A DNA stretch of 64,000 bases from Sporosarcina luteola (lineage in GTDB: Bacteria > Bacillota > Bacilli > Bacillales_A > Planococcaceae): NCBI RefSeq assembly GCF_023715245.1, contig NZ_JAMBNV010000001.1, positions 806,001-870,000 of the forward strand, given 5' to 3'. This document shows, one piece after another, positions 42,316 to 50,320 of this stretch. A model generated the notes under the pieces. It saw only the letters and a list, made by a program, of their open reading frames with translations. It did no database searches and was not told the DNA's origin. Every line of letters begins with the position of its first letter. Positions within the stretch are counted from its first letter, which is position 1. Both the position numbers and the translations under genes were made by a program.

Positions 42316-42353
42316 AATGGATGCCTTCTAATACTCCAGGCATCCATTTTCTA
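42316..42353 (+). terminator. Terminator after csrA
   Basis: AAAATGGATGCCT / AGGCATCCATTTT hairpin. Confidence 0.85.
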
Positions 42354-42412
42354 TGCTCCTCTCACAATTCCACATAATAAACCAAAATCATACAAAATCT
42401 TTTAGAAAACAC

Positions 42413-42439
42413 TAAACTCCTAACCTACTTGTCCGATAC
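42413..42439 (+). promoter_or_regulatory. Sigma-D promoter of hag
   Basis: TAAA (42413-42416), 15-nt spacer, TCCGATAC (42432-42439). The resulting hag leader is about 100 nt. Confidence 0.82.
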
Positions 42440-42502
42440 TAATATTGTAAGCGGCAGTAACGAGTTCGGCCGGCTCTTACTCCGTGAGCAATAATCTACT
42501 TA

Positions 42503-42540
42503 GGGTCACAAGGACGTGAACCCATAAACACTCAAGGAGG
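42503..42540 (+). promoter_or_regulatory. CsrA-binding leader of hag
   Basis: A hairpin GGGTCAC / GTGAACCC (42503-42523, one bulged A) shows AAGGAC in its loop. A second AAGGAGG (42534-42540) is the Shine-Dalgarno. A looped GGA plus an SD GGA 22 nt apart is the arrangement of CsrA sites BS1/BS2 in B. subtilis hag. Confidence 0.75.
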
Positions 42541-42549
42541 AAAATTACA

Positions 42550-43797
42550 ATGAGAATTAACCACAACATCGCGGCACTCAACACACACCGCCAACTAGGT
42601 GCGAACAACACTCAAGCATCTAAAAACCTAGAAAAACTATCTTCAGGTCTTAAAATCAACCGTGCAGGAGACGACGCAGCAGGTCTAGCAATCTCCGAAA
42701 AAATGCGTGGTCAAATTCGTGGATTAGATATGGCGCAGAAAAACGCACAAGACGGTATTTCATTGATTCAAACGGCTGAGGGGGCATTGAATGAAACTCA
42801 TTCAATTCTTCAACGTATGCGCGAGTTGGCTGTTCAATCCGGAAATGATACAAATACCTTGGATGATAGAAAAGAGATTCAAAAAGAAGTTGAACAATTA
42901 AAATCCGAAATAAATCGCATCTCAGAGACCACAGAATTTAATACTCAAAAATTGTTGAATGGAAGCCTAGGGGTATCTGGTACTACCTCTGACAAATCGA
43001 AAGTTGATATTTCTTCAGCAACAGGATTGGCACCAGGTGCGTATACTGTAACTGTAAATACAGCAGCTACGAAGGCTTCAGCAGCAGTAGGTGCTACAGA
43101 TTTTACAAACGCTACCAACGTTTCTGCAAAGGAACTAGTTATTAACGGAACAAAAGTAGACTTCTCGGGGATGACAGCTGCAACTCAAGCTGACATTGTC
43201 AATAAAATTAATGAATATAAAGACGTGACTGGCGTCGTTGCGTCAGCTGGAGCATCAGGCGTTGTTAAACTTGACCAAACATCTTTTGGCTCCATGGAAA
43301 AAATCACACTAGGTGGAGCTGACGCAGCGGAATTTGGCCAAGCAGTTACTGCTGGTGTGGACGCTATTGTAACAATTGCTGAGCCAAGCGGAGCTACTCA
43401 ACAAGTAGCTGGAATTGGTCAAGAAGTAGGATTTAAAGGTGCAGAATTTGTTGCAAAAGGTGCTGGGGCTGATTCGGCTACAATTACTATTGCTGGCGGC
43501 GGTGCTACTCTACAAATCGGTGCTAACAAAGACCAGAATATGACAGTTGACATGAATGAAATCAGTACTAATACACTTGGCGATAGAGCTAATAATGAAC
43601 TCGTCAAAGATGTTAATTTAACAACACAAAAAGGTGCTAATGATGCAATTAAAGTATTAGATCATGCTATGCAACAAGTATCTGCTGAGCGTTCTAAACT
43701 TGGTTCATTCCAAAACCGCCTAGAACACACAATCAACAACCTAGGAACTTCTTCCGAGAACCTAACAGCTGCGGAATCACGTATCCGCGACGTGGAT
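42550..43797 (+). CDS. hag: Flagellin Hag, exon 1 of an intron-split gene
   Basis: 416 codons: canonical N-terminus MRINHNIAALNTHRQLG, LEKLSSGLKINRAGDDAAGLA, a variable Ala/Thr/Gly-rich middle (about 140-335), then the C-terminal coil up to ESRIRDVD. There the frame would run on only to YVLAAA and stop at 43818. The missing MAKEMMEFTKNNILTQ tail resumes at 44161. Joining 43797 to 44161 restores the universal RDVD-MAKE junction, so the gene is split by a group I intron. With all exons the protein is 453 aa. RBS AAGGAGG overlaps a CsrA site. Confidence 0.93.
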
Positions 43798-44160
43798 TAT
43801 GTCTTAGCTGCTGCATAAGCAGTGACAGACACAGTCGTCCTGACTGGTAACGGTCAGTGAGTACGATCGGGTGAATTGCTGGAAACCCCTGAAGCTTTCT
43901 TCCCCACAACGTAACTGGAAACGGTAAGCGTGACGGGCCGAAAAGAAGAGAGATTGGGCAATCAGCAGCCAAGCTCCTGTCTCGAAAGAGTGGAGAAGGT
44001 TCAACGACTAGGGTATACCATCTACAGCACAAGCCATGATGATGAAACCCATAGGAAACGCAAGACTGAGTACCTTGCCGATCCGAAGTGCCCGACCCCT
44101 ACCGAGCAATCGAAGGGTGAAGATATAGTCTAGTCATTAGTGAAAGCTAATGTTCGCACG
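43798..44160 (+). ncRNA. Group I intron 1 in hag (363 nt)
   Basis: It follows a U (GAT|) and ends in G (CGCACG|), the group I rule. Exon GGAU pairs with GUCC at 43837-43840 (U-G at the splice site), extended by UGUC/GACA. P2 is CTGAC/GTCAG. Conserved core elements are AATCAGCAGCC (Q), GTTCAACGACTAG at 43999-44011 (R) and AAGATATAGTC at 44120-44130 (S), with P7 GACTA/TAGTC. The P9 hairpin is CATTAG/CTAATG. There is no endonuclease ORF. Splicing joins RDVD to MAKE. Subgroup IA-like (inference). Confidence 0.9.
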
Positions 44161-44274
44161 ATGGCGAAAGAAATGATGGAGTTCACAAAGAACAACATCC
44201 TTACTCAAGCAGCACAAGCAATGTTGGCTCAAGCACAGCAATCCCCGCAAGGAGTCTTACAACTTCTACGGTAA
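44161..44274 (+). CDS. hag: Flagellin Hag, exon 2 with alternative in-frame C-terminus
   Basis: The frame from 44161 reads MAKEMMEFTKNNILTQ...AMLA up to 44229, the predicted 5' splice site of intron 2. If intron 2 is not removed, translation continues QAQQSPQGVLQLLR and stops at 44272-44274, still a complete flagellin C-terminus. If it is removed, exon 3 supplies QANQQPQGVLQLLR. Both products are 453 aa. Confidence 0.85.
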   Translation: MAKEMMEFTKNNILTQAAQAMLAQAQQSPQGVLQLLR

Positions 44275-44604
44275 TGTTGTGAACGGGCGTCTAACTTGGT
44301 AACGAGTTAGATCATCACTGGGTGAATTGCTGGAACCTCCTGAGAGCTCTTCTGCCACAGCGGAACTGGAAACGGTAAACGCGAAGGCTTGAAAAACGAA
44401 GAGATTGGACAATCAGCAGCGAAGCTCCTGTCGGGAAACCGTGGGGAACGTTCAACGACTAGGATAGACCGTCTAAGGCAATCGCTATGACGATGAAATC
44501 CGTAGGGTGTTACGAGTCGTAACATTCGAAGTGCCCAGCCCCTACAAGGAAACTTGAGGGTGAAGATATAGTCTATTCTGTAATCGAAAGATACAGTCGC
44601 AAAG
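44230..44604 (+). ncRNA. Group I intron 2 in hag (375 nt), carrying an alternative coding tail in P1
   Basis: It follows U (GGCT|) and ends in G (CAAAG|). Core elements match intron 1: CAATCAGCAGC, GTTCAACGACTAG (44450-44462) and AAGATATAGTC (44563-44573), with a P9 hairpin CTGTA/TACAG. P2 is CTAAC/GTTAG. P1 pairs exon GCU with GGC (44286-44288) and is extended by CACAGCA (44234-44240) with TGTTGTG (44275-44281). The loop enclosed is the 14-codon alternative tail. The exact 5' site is less sure than for intron 1 because the exon-IGS helix is only 3 bp. Confidence 0.8.
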
Positions 44605-44649
44605 CAAGCGAACCAACAACCTCAAGGAGTTCTACAACTTCTTCGTTAA
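44605..44649 (+). CDS. hag: Flagellin Hag, exon 3 (C-terminal tail)
   Basis: 14 codons plus stop: QANQQPQGVLQLLR, matching the canonical Bacillus flagellin end. At the nucleotide level it differs from the tail inside intron 2 at many third positions and has three amino acid changes, so the two tails are not a recent copy. Confidence 0.82.
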   Translation, partial: QANQQPQGVLQLLR

Positions 44650-44660
44650 TCTGGTTAATA

Positions 44661-44694
44661 AAACGCGGTCCGGAATTATTCGGATCGCGTTTTT
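44661..44694 (+). terminator. Terminator of hag
   Basis: AACGCGGTCCG / CGGATCGCGTT hairpin then T5, right after exon 3; its place supports the 44649 stop as the true end of the gene. Confidence 0.88.
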
Positions 44695-44737
44695 ATACTT
44701 ATATCTATAATAAAAATATACAAAGGTGGGTATTACA

Positions 44738-45274
44738 TTGGTTGAAACATATATCGTTTCTATAACAACCATACTTGCGGTAATCTTAACAGCCTTATTC
44801 ACTTATTTTTCAACAGTGAAAAAAGAAAGGAATCAACAGGTGAATAAGTATAGATTAGAAATTTTAGAGAGAATGTACACCCCAATATATAGGATAATAT
44901 ACAAATCAGTTTTTCCAGGTAATGGTTATGAGGGGGTTGATGAAAATGATGCAAGTTTAATTATCAATGTTGTAGAGCAAAACATTGAATTAGCAGATCC
45001 TATTTTGGAAGAGTTAGTCTGGAATCTGAAAGAAGATTTATATCATAATGCTAACAACAGAGATCGATATAACCGTTTCGATGAGAACAGAAAAGTCCTT
45101 GATCATGTAAATTATAATTATAATCTATTGAGGAAAAAACTTGGCCTTCCATACGATTATGCATATTTCTCAATTAGTGAAAGATGGAGAATGTTTAGGG
45201 ATAAACGGAAAAGAAGAATTAGTAGGATAGATGCTTTGAAAGAAATAAGAAGGCACTTGGAAAGAACTAAGTAG
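44738..45274 (+). CDS. Membrane-anchored protein of unknown function
   Basis: 178 aa. One N-terminal membrane helix (ETYIVSITTILAVILTALFT region, about 3-25), followed by a charged, helical cytoplasmic part rich in Arg, Asn and Tyr (RLEILERMYTPIYRIIY, RDKRKRRISRIDALKEIRRH). I do not recognise the family. TTG start 7 nt after AAAGGTGGG. AT-rich codon use unlike the flagellar genes; first gene of the accessory island, between the hag introns and the homing endonuclease. Confidence 0.7.
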   Translation: MVETYIVSITTILAVILTALFTYFSTVKKERNQQVNKYRLEILERMYTPIYRIIYKSVFPGNGYEGVDENDASLIINVVEQNIELADPILEELVWNLKEDLYHNANNRDRYNRFDENRKVLDHVNYNYNLLRKKLGLPYDYAYFSISERWRMFRDKRKRRISRIDALKEIRRHLERTK

Positions 45275-45400
45275 ATCCAGAGAAGCTATTCTAAGTTTTC
45301 AGCGCCTGGCACGAACAATTAAAATATTGATAATTTATAAGTAAATCAATTTATATACCGGCAACCAATGACTACAAACATCTTGAAAAACTAGATAAAG

Positions 45401-46309
45401 TCATTTATTAAGGCAAAACCTAAAACAATACTCCGCCAGCTGACTAATTGTTAAACCGGTCTGTTGGCGTATCTTAGCTAAATCGACCCTATGCTGTTGT
45501 TCAATGACAATTTGATAACTGTTTACCTTTTCTTGCTGTTGCATAATTGATTTGAATGTATGAAAGATATGATCAGGACAAACTGTGTGCGTGAATGGGT
45601 CTTTATATAGTGATGAAAGAGCAGAAAGCTTTTCATTAATTTCAGCAGTAGGTTTTGCCATTCGGTAAGAGGTAGGTAAGTATATGGTTGTCCTTTTCGC
45701 TATTGTTCGAAGGGGGTTGCTAGGCAGCGACTTTCGATCCATTGATTCATGCATCCAAGGTGATATTAGGTGTAGAATATATATGATTTGAAATTGATCA
45801 TATAGGATGAGCCGATTTTGGCCATCGATTTTAAACTTCAATTTCCATTTATCCCATAATATTTGCATAAGAAATTCGTTATCATGCTTAGAGAAGCTGT
45901 CGGTTGATAATATGATTTTATTTGCCGTGCCATTGACTATCTTTAAATGTCCATCATCTTGATACCACCATGCTAATGCGCGCTCATCTAAATATTGTTG
46001 AACCCATTGGAGTGGCAACTTCTTTTTTCCCTCTGGATACCAAATCTTATATAACTTTGTGATGATTTCATCTGTTTTTGATTGGACTACAAAGCTTTCG
46101 GAAAAACCCTTTTTCAATCGTTTATCAGCAATTTTTCGATACGCAGGAGGATTTATCGGAATGTAGTTTTTTAATTCCTCATAGCAATGCACTGACCAAC
46201 CCAGGTCTTCCGCACGATGCATGAACTGAAACCGAGGCTTTCTTTTCTCCTGCTTGGTTATACAGCCATCACCTAATAATTTGCCGCACAAGAAGTTATT
46301 AAATGACAT
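45401..46309 (-). CDS. LAGLIDADG homing endonuclease, free-standing
   Basis: 302 aa. Two LAGLIDADG helices: LCGKLLGDGCI (residues 7-17, Asp14) and ALAWWYQDDGHLK (111-123, Asp118/119), in the order of the LAGLIDADG_2 type. A C-terminal HTH-like part with IRQQTGLTISQLAEYCFR could be a DNA-binding extension. Such enzymes cut intron- or intein-less alleles to spread their host element. It is not inside an intron but lies 0.8 kb from the end of hag intron 2, on the opposite strand. RBS GGAAGGA. Confidence 0.85.
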   Translation of the reverse strand: MSFNNFLCGKLLGDGCITKQEKRKPRFQFMHRAEDLGWSVHCYEELKNYIPINPPAYRKIADKRLKKGFSESFVVQSKTDEIITKLYKIWYPEGKKKLPLQWVQQYLDERALAWWYQDDGHLKIVNGTANKIILSTDSFSKHDNEFLMQILWDKWKLKFKIDGQNRLILYDQFQIIYILHLISPWMHESMDRKSLPSNPLRTIAKRTTIYLPTSYRMAKPTAEINEKLSALSSLYKDPFTHTVCPDHIFHTFKSIMQQQEKVNSYQIVIEQQHRVDLAKIRQQTGLTISQLAEYCFRFCLNK

Positions 46310-46475
46310 GCAATCTTCCTTCCCCTATGGAACGTATATTCTATTGTATCAATTTTCTTGAAAATCTTCATCTACTTAATAAAATTTTCACCAACCAGTA
46401 TCCTTTTCCAAGCCAACAGTCTATATAGCAAATGAAGCGACTGTTCATTCAAATTACTAATTGAGGTGAAGGAAA

Positions 46476-47279
46476 ATGGAACAAGGTTGGATTAAAGTAC
46501 ATAGGTCACTGTTAAATAAGCCGATTTGGACGGAAGCGACATCGGAGCAGAAAGTGATTCTGGTGACGTTGCTGATGATGGCGACACACGATGAAAGGCA
46601 GTGGGAGTGGAAAGGGATTTCGTATTCGTTGCAGCCGGGGCAAATGATAACATCACTTCCGTCTCTTGAGCAAACATGCGGCAAAGGTGTAAGCGTGCAG
46701 AAAATCCGTACGGCTCTGAAACGATTTGTGAAATATGGATTTTTGACAGACGAATCAACAAATCAAAATCGGCTAATTACCATTGTGAATTGGGATGTTT
46801 ATCAGCGTGATGACAGATTTGGAACAGGTGATGTAACAGACAGTCAACAGCCGGCTAACAGGCAGCTAACATCTAACAAGAATGTTAAGAATGAAAAGAA
46901 AGAAATAATTAATTATCCAAGAGCTGTTTACGATGAATCATCCGAGTATTATCGACTTGCACTAAGGCTGCACGAAGGGATTCTCAACAATCATTCCGAC
47001 CGGGGTGAGCCCGATCTTGGGAATTGGACAAACGCCATGAAGCGCATCGTTGAGAATGATCAACGGTCAATTGAACAGGTCCAGCAACTTATTACATGGT
47101 CACAGCAACACCGTTTTTGGAAGACGGTTATTTTTTCTCCAGCAGCATTGCGGAGGAATTGGAATCAGATGGCGGCGCAAATGAGGCAGGATCACAATAC
47201 GCGCAGGGGACAAGTTTATCAGCTACCGAATAAGGGAGCGACTGAATTCGTGTTAGATTTGACGAGAGGGGAAGCATAG
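46476..47279 (+). CDS. Phage replisome-organizer/DnaD-like protein
   Basis: 267 aa. N-terminal winged-helix domain typical of phage replication initiators: GWIKVHRSLLNKPIW, SYSLQPGQMITSLPSLEQ, IRTALKRFVKYGFLTDES and ITIVNWDVYQ. The variable linker is followed by a C-terminal helical part WTNAMKRIVENDQ...FSPAALRRNWNQMAAQ. It would load helicase at a phage origin. No other replication, packaging or lysis genes are near, so it looks like a prophage remnant or a gene moved with the island. RBS GAGGTG. Confidence 0.8.
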   Translation: MEQGWIKVHRSLLNKPIWTEATSEQKVILVTLLMMATHDERQWEWKGISYSLQPGQMITSLPSLEQTCGKGVSVQKIRTALKRFVKYGFLTDESTNQNRLITIVNWDVYQRDDRFGTGDVTDSQQPANRQLTSNKNVKNEKKEIINYPRAVYDESSEYYRLALRLHEGILNNHSDRGEPDLGNWTNAMKRIVENDQRSIEQVQQLITWSQQHRFWKTVIFSPAALRRNWNQMAAQMRQDHNTRRGQVYQLPNKGATEFVLDLTRGEA

Positions 47280-47376
47280 AATTCTTGGCACGCATTTGAT
47301 GATAAATTGAAATAATGCCCATACTGACCGATATAAACAGTAGCACTAAAAATTTGGAGTTCTTGGAGGAAGCAAT

Positions 47377-47979
47377 TTGAAATTGATTATCGGTGAACAA
47401 CCTATTGAGTATAAAGAGAGACCGTCAGTAGAAGAAGTGATTGAACGGATTAATGAGAACGTGACGGAAGGGTATTATTTCAGCCACTTTATTGCTGATG
47501 GTACAGAAGTTTACGATGAGCATGAGGAGTATTTGAAGAGCAACTTGGACGAGATCAAGGAGCTTGAGGTCGTCATTAAGACAGAAAAGGAATTCATGAA
47601 TGATGTCCTTCTGTCGGCAGAGGAGTATTTGCAACGTGCAATTCCGGAAGTGAGCACACTTGCCAATGACTTCAACCGTGTTCCGACGAGGGATACATGG
47701 GACAGATTTGAAATGCTGTTAGGCGGGGTAGAATGGCTGAATGATATGCTCAAGGTAGTTTGCAGTAGCAAGGAGCGCCCTTCGAACTGGGAAATGTATC
47801 AACAGTTGACATCAAACATGCAAGCCGAGTTGTCGAAGCTTGGAAAAGCGGTTGAAAAGAAGAAAAACGTGCAAATTTCGACGATCATCAAGAATGGACT
47901 GTTTCCGATTTTTGAGAGGTTGGAAAAGGAATTTGGAGTGACCATTGATTCGGAGTTTGTCCGAAGGGATTTGAATTGA
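47377..47979 (+). CDS. Conserved-looking protein of unknown function
   Basis: 200 aa, acidic, soluble and largely helical: an N-terminal part with PSVEEVIERINENVTEGYYF, then FNRVPTRDTWDRFEMLLGGV and MYQQLTSNMQAELSKLGKAV. No membrane segment or known motif. TTG start with GGAGG 7 nt upstream. Its base composition is nearer to the core genes than to the island genes. I cannot assign a family. Confidence 0.65.
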   Translation: MKLIIGEQPIEYKERPSVEEVIERINENVTEGYYFSHFIADGTEVYDEHEEYLKSNLDEIKELEVVIKTEKEFMNDVLLSAEEYLQRAIPEVSTLANDFNRVPTRDTWDRFEMLLGGVEWLNDMLKVVCSSKERPSNWEMYQQLTSNMQAELSKLGKAVEKKKNVQISTIIKNGLFPIFERLEKEFGVTIDSEFVRRDLN

Positions 47980-48059
47980 TTTTAGACCTTTTTAAGTGGT
48001 TATGTATATCTGTCAATATTACTGATTATACTATATAAGAGCCTTCACTAGGGGGCGGT

Positions 48060-48185
48060 ATGATAATAATCATTCATGTCACAATCGAGTTGAAGGAAAA
48101 ACCAATCAAGTGGTTTCTATTGATCGGTTTGTTGATGAAGATGGGGTACATTACAATTCCGGATTTCGTTGCTTTTTTGAAATAA
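48060..48185 (+). CDS. Possible 41-residue small protein
   Basis: ATG after GGGGGCGG; MIIIIHVTIELKEKPIKWF then LLIGLLMKMGYITIPDFVAF and a stop. Good RBS and an amphipathic/hydrophobic pattern, but no homologue recognised. Confidence 0.4.
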   Translation: MIIIIHVTIELKEKPIKWFLLIGLLMKMGYITIPDFVAFLK

Positions 48186-48277
48186 AACGGAACTGTAACT
48201 TATATTGAAAAAAAGAAGAAGGCTCCGGGAATCAGTTTTTCTGATTCTCGGTCACAAAAGGTGAATAAAGTACTGCC

Positions 48278-48318
48278 ACAAAAAACGTCAAGGATAATTT
48301 CTTGACGTTTTTCTTTTT
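48278..48318 (+). terminator. Strong terminator upstream of the RT region
   Basis: AAAAACGTCAAG / CTTGACGTTTTT hairpin. It isolates the reverse transcriptase locus from the genes before it. Confidence 0.8.
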
Positions 48319-48480
48319 ACCTTAGGGAAAAACAAGCATTTGGAACTTATGCTAGACTCGAATATGCAACTATTTACAAGTATGAAAATAATTCTAACCG
48401 CACATTTTAAAGGGATATTTCCACAAAGAAATTTGGCTGATATAAAATTTAGTATATGAATTTGATACTATGCCAAAAGT

Positions 48481-48509
48481 TTGAGAGTTTGACGATGTTA
48501 CGCTATAAT
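48481..48509 (+). promoter_or_regulatory. Sigma-A promoter for the RT leader RNA
   Basis: TTGAGA (48481-48486), exactly 17 nt, TATAAT (48504-48509). The predicted transcript start is about 48516, some 260 nt before the reverse transcriptase start codon. Confidence 0.7.
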
Positions 48510-48515
48510 CTATGT

Positions 48516-48760
48516 AATTCAACTTGAAGGCGTTTTGCATAATTGGTTGCAAAAGGGATGAGTTTCAGATCGTCAAGGTTCTTAACGTTAAGCACCTTGC
48601 CGATAAACAAGAAGATATCCAGAAGCACGCACAGCGACTGCAGACAGGAGATTTCTGTTAAACTAATCACGATTATAATTATAATCAGCACCTCGATTCC
48701 ATTATAGTCGAACTGTTTATGCAATAACTGGGCCACCGGGTAATTCCCAAAAAAGTATGC
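48516..48760 (+). ncRNA. Putative structured non-coding RNA upstream of the reverse transcriptase
   Basis: From the promoter to the RT RBS there is no ordinary gene with an RBS. Hairpins seen: TTTTGCA/TGCAAAA (48533-48554), CAAGGT-CTTA/TAAG-ACCTTG (48574-48599) and CGATTATAAT/ATTATAGTCG (48670-48710, ten pairs with one G-U). The + strand has a stop-free frame from 48518 to 48658, and the - strand one from 48736 to 48503. In DRT2 defence systems the RT is preceded by a ncRNA of similar size that is copied into repeats. The identity here is inferred from position and RT type. Confidence 0.5.
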
Positions 48761-48777
48761 TAGGGAGGTTTTCTGCC

Positions 48778-50160
48778 ATGCAGAGTAATAGGCCTGATTT
48801 TAAATTACATACCTCCCCTAGCTCTGCCAAAATTAATTGGTCGAAATACAAAACGAGGTACTATCTACACTTTGATACTCCGATTGATATTATGCATATT
48901 AAGGATCAAATTCAAGATCCAAAATGGGTATCCTCTTATGCTTTTTTACCGTCCATACATTTCACCATCACATTTAATAAATATGTAACCATTTCTAAAG
49001 ATAAGAGCTTACCCCTTCATTTGCGTAAAGAGAAAAAGAAGAAAAAGCGACAAATATATTACGCTGCTCATAAGGATCGTTTTATCTACAAGTATTATGG
49101 AGACAGACTTAATGATGCTTACAATTACTATGCCAAAGAATATGGCATTGATGAGACTGCAATAGCGTATCGCAATAATAAGCCTGGTTGTAATACTGTA
49201 GATTTTGCTTATGAGGTATTCGATTTCTTATATCAACAAGAGCAGGCAGTCATAATGTCGATTGACTTCACCAAATTTTTTGATAACATAAATCATCGTT
49301 TTCTAAAAAACAATATTAAAACGGTTTTAGGTGTTAATGAATTACCAGATGATTGGTATAAGGTTTACAAAAATCTAACACAGTATACATACGTAAACAA
49401 ATCTAAGATTGATAATTACTTAAAGCAAGCTTACGGTATTAAGCGATTAAAAAAGTTAATTCAGTCGAAACAACTTAAAAAGATTATGAATCCTGCAGAT
49501 TTCCGGGTATTTAAGAAAGAAAATCTGTATAAAAACAAAAAGCCTTATGGTATTCCTCAGGGATCTGGTATGAGTGCCGTCTGTTCTAATGTCCATCTAA
49601 TCGCATTTGATCAAGATATTAAGAGATGGGCTGAACAACACGATGCTTTATATCGAAGGTATTGTGATGATATGATTTTGATCATTCCTGTATCTGGCAC
49701 AAGTTCACAGAATATATCTATTTTAAAGGACAGCATTCTTTCCAAGGTATTATCGTACGAAGAGCAAGGACTTAAAATTCAAGAAGAGAAGACAGAAATT
49801 CGTTTATATGATGGACGAAGAATAGTCGATGAACAAAATAAAGACAGTTCATTGGATTATTTAGGGTTTGTTACAGATGGACAAGTTATTCGGTTACGGG
49901 AAAAGAGTCTTTTTAAATATTATTATCGGGCATATCGAAAAGCAGATACAAGTCGACGCATTGCTTTAGCTACAAAACGGAAAGGCCCAAGGAAAGAATT
50001 ATACTCAATTTATACACACTTAGGATTTAAATATAAAGAATACGGAAATTTCACCACCTATGCCAATAATGCTCATAAAATGATGTCCCAGTTAAAAGTA
50101 GAGAGCCAGATAAATAAGCAAGTGAAAAGGCATTGGAATAAAATACATAAACGATTGTAA
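48778..50160 (+). CDS. Stand-alone reverse transcriptase, defence type (DRT2-like)
   Basis: 460 aa. RT blocks in order: IMSIDFTKFFDNINH (about 161-173, first catalytic Asp), GIPQGSGMSAVCSN (258-271), RYCDDMIL (294-301, catalytic Asp pair) and LDYLGFVTDG. The N-terminal AAHKDRFIYKYYGDRLNDAY and AYRNN...VDFAYEVFDFL stretches resemble unknown-group/DRT RTs and not group II intron or retron enzymes; no maturase, HNH or integrase domain. AT-rich. RBS AGGGAGG 9 nt ahead of the ATG. Best guess is an antiviral DRT2-like RT. Confidence 0.85.
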   Translation: MQSNRPDFKLHTSPSSAKINWSKYKTRYYLHFDTPIDIMHIKDQIQDPKWVSSYAFLPSIHFTITFNKYVTISKDKSLPLHLRKEKKKKKRQIYYAAHKDRFIYKYYGDRLNDAYNYYAKEYGIDETAIAYRNNKPGCNTVDFAYEVFDFLYQQEQAVIMSIDFTKFFDNINHRFLKNNIKTVLGVNELPDDWYKVYKNLTQYTYVNKSKIDNYLKQAYGIKRLKKLIQSKQLKKIMNPADFRVFKKENLYKNKKPYGIPQGSGMSAVCSNVHLIAFDQDIKRWAEQHDALYRRYCDDMILIIPVSGTSSQNISILKDSILSKVLSYEEQGLKIQEEKTEIRLYDGRRIVDEQNKDSSLDYLGFVTDGQVIRLREKSLFKYYYRAYRKADTSRRIALATKRKGPRKELYSIYTHLGFKYKEYGNFTTYANNAHKMMSQLKVESQINKQVKRHWNKIHKRL

Positions 50161-50282
50161 TGAAATTTTGTATGTTAATCCTATGCTATTAGCATTTCTG
50201 ATAAATAGGTACATCGCCTAGGTTTTTTTCGGGTAAAAATTTTCACTCTAAACGAATCGTGTATTTTAAAATATCTATTCGG

Positions 50283-50320
50283 AAGCATTGATGGAACCCC
50301 AAATCCATCAATGCTTTTTT
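50283..50320 (+). terminator. Terminator after the reverse transcriptase
   Basis: AAGCATTGATGG / CCATCAATGCTT hairpin with T6. The remainder of the 347-bp gap up to 50507 shows only a TCTCGGA/TCCGAGA hairpin (50409-50432) in the leader of the opp operon. Confidence 0.85.

Noticed and set aside
43798..44160. Frameshift or transposon insertion as the cause of the truncated flagellin
   Set aside because: Precise restoration of RDVD-MAKE on removal, group I core motifs and no transposase or target duplication favour an intron.
44161..44649. Recent tandem duplication of intron plus flagellin tail
   Set aside because: The two introns and the two tails differ at many positions, including peripheral stems and third codon positions, so any duplication is old or the copies have separate origins.
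48503..48736. 77-codon minus-strand protein gene
   Set aside because: No RBS, and an isoleucine run from an AT palindrome. It is kept only as an open-frame observation on the putative RT template.
48757..50160. Group II intron RT or retron
   Set aside because: No maturase X or HNH domain and no domain V/VI-like sequence downstream; retron msr-msd features were not recognised and the N-terminal blocks differ.
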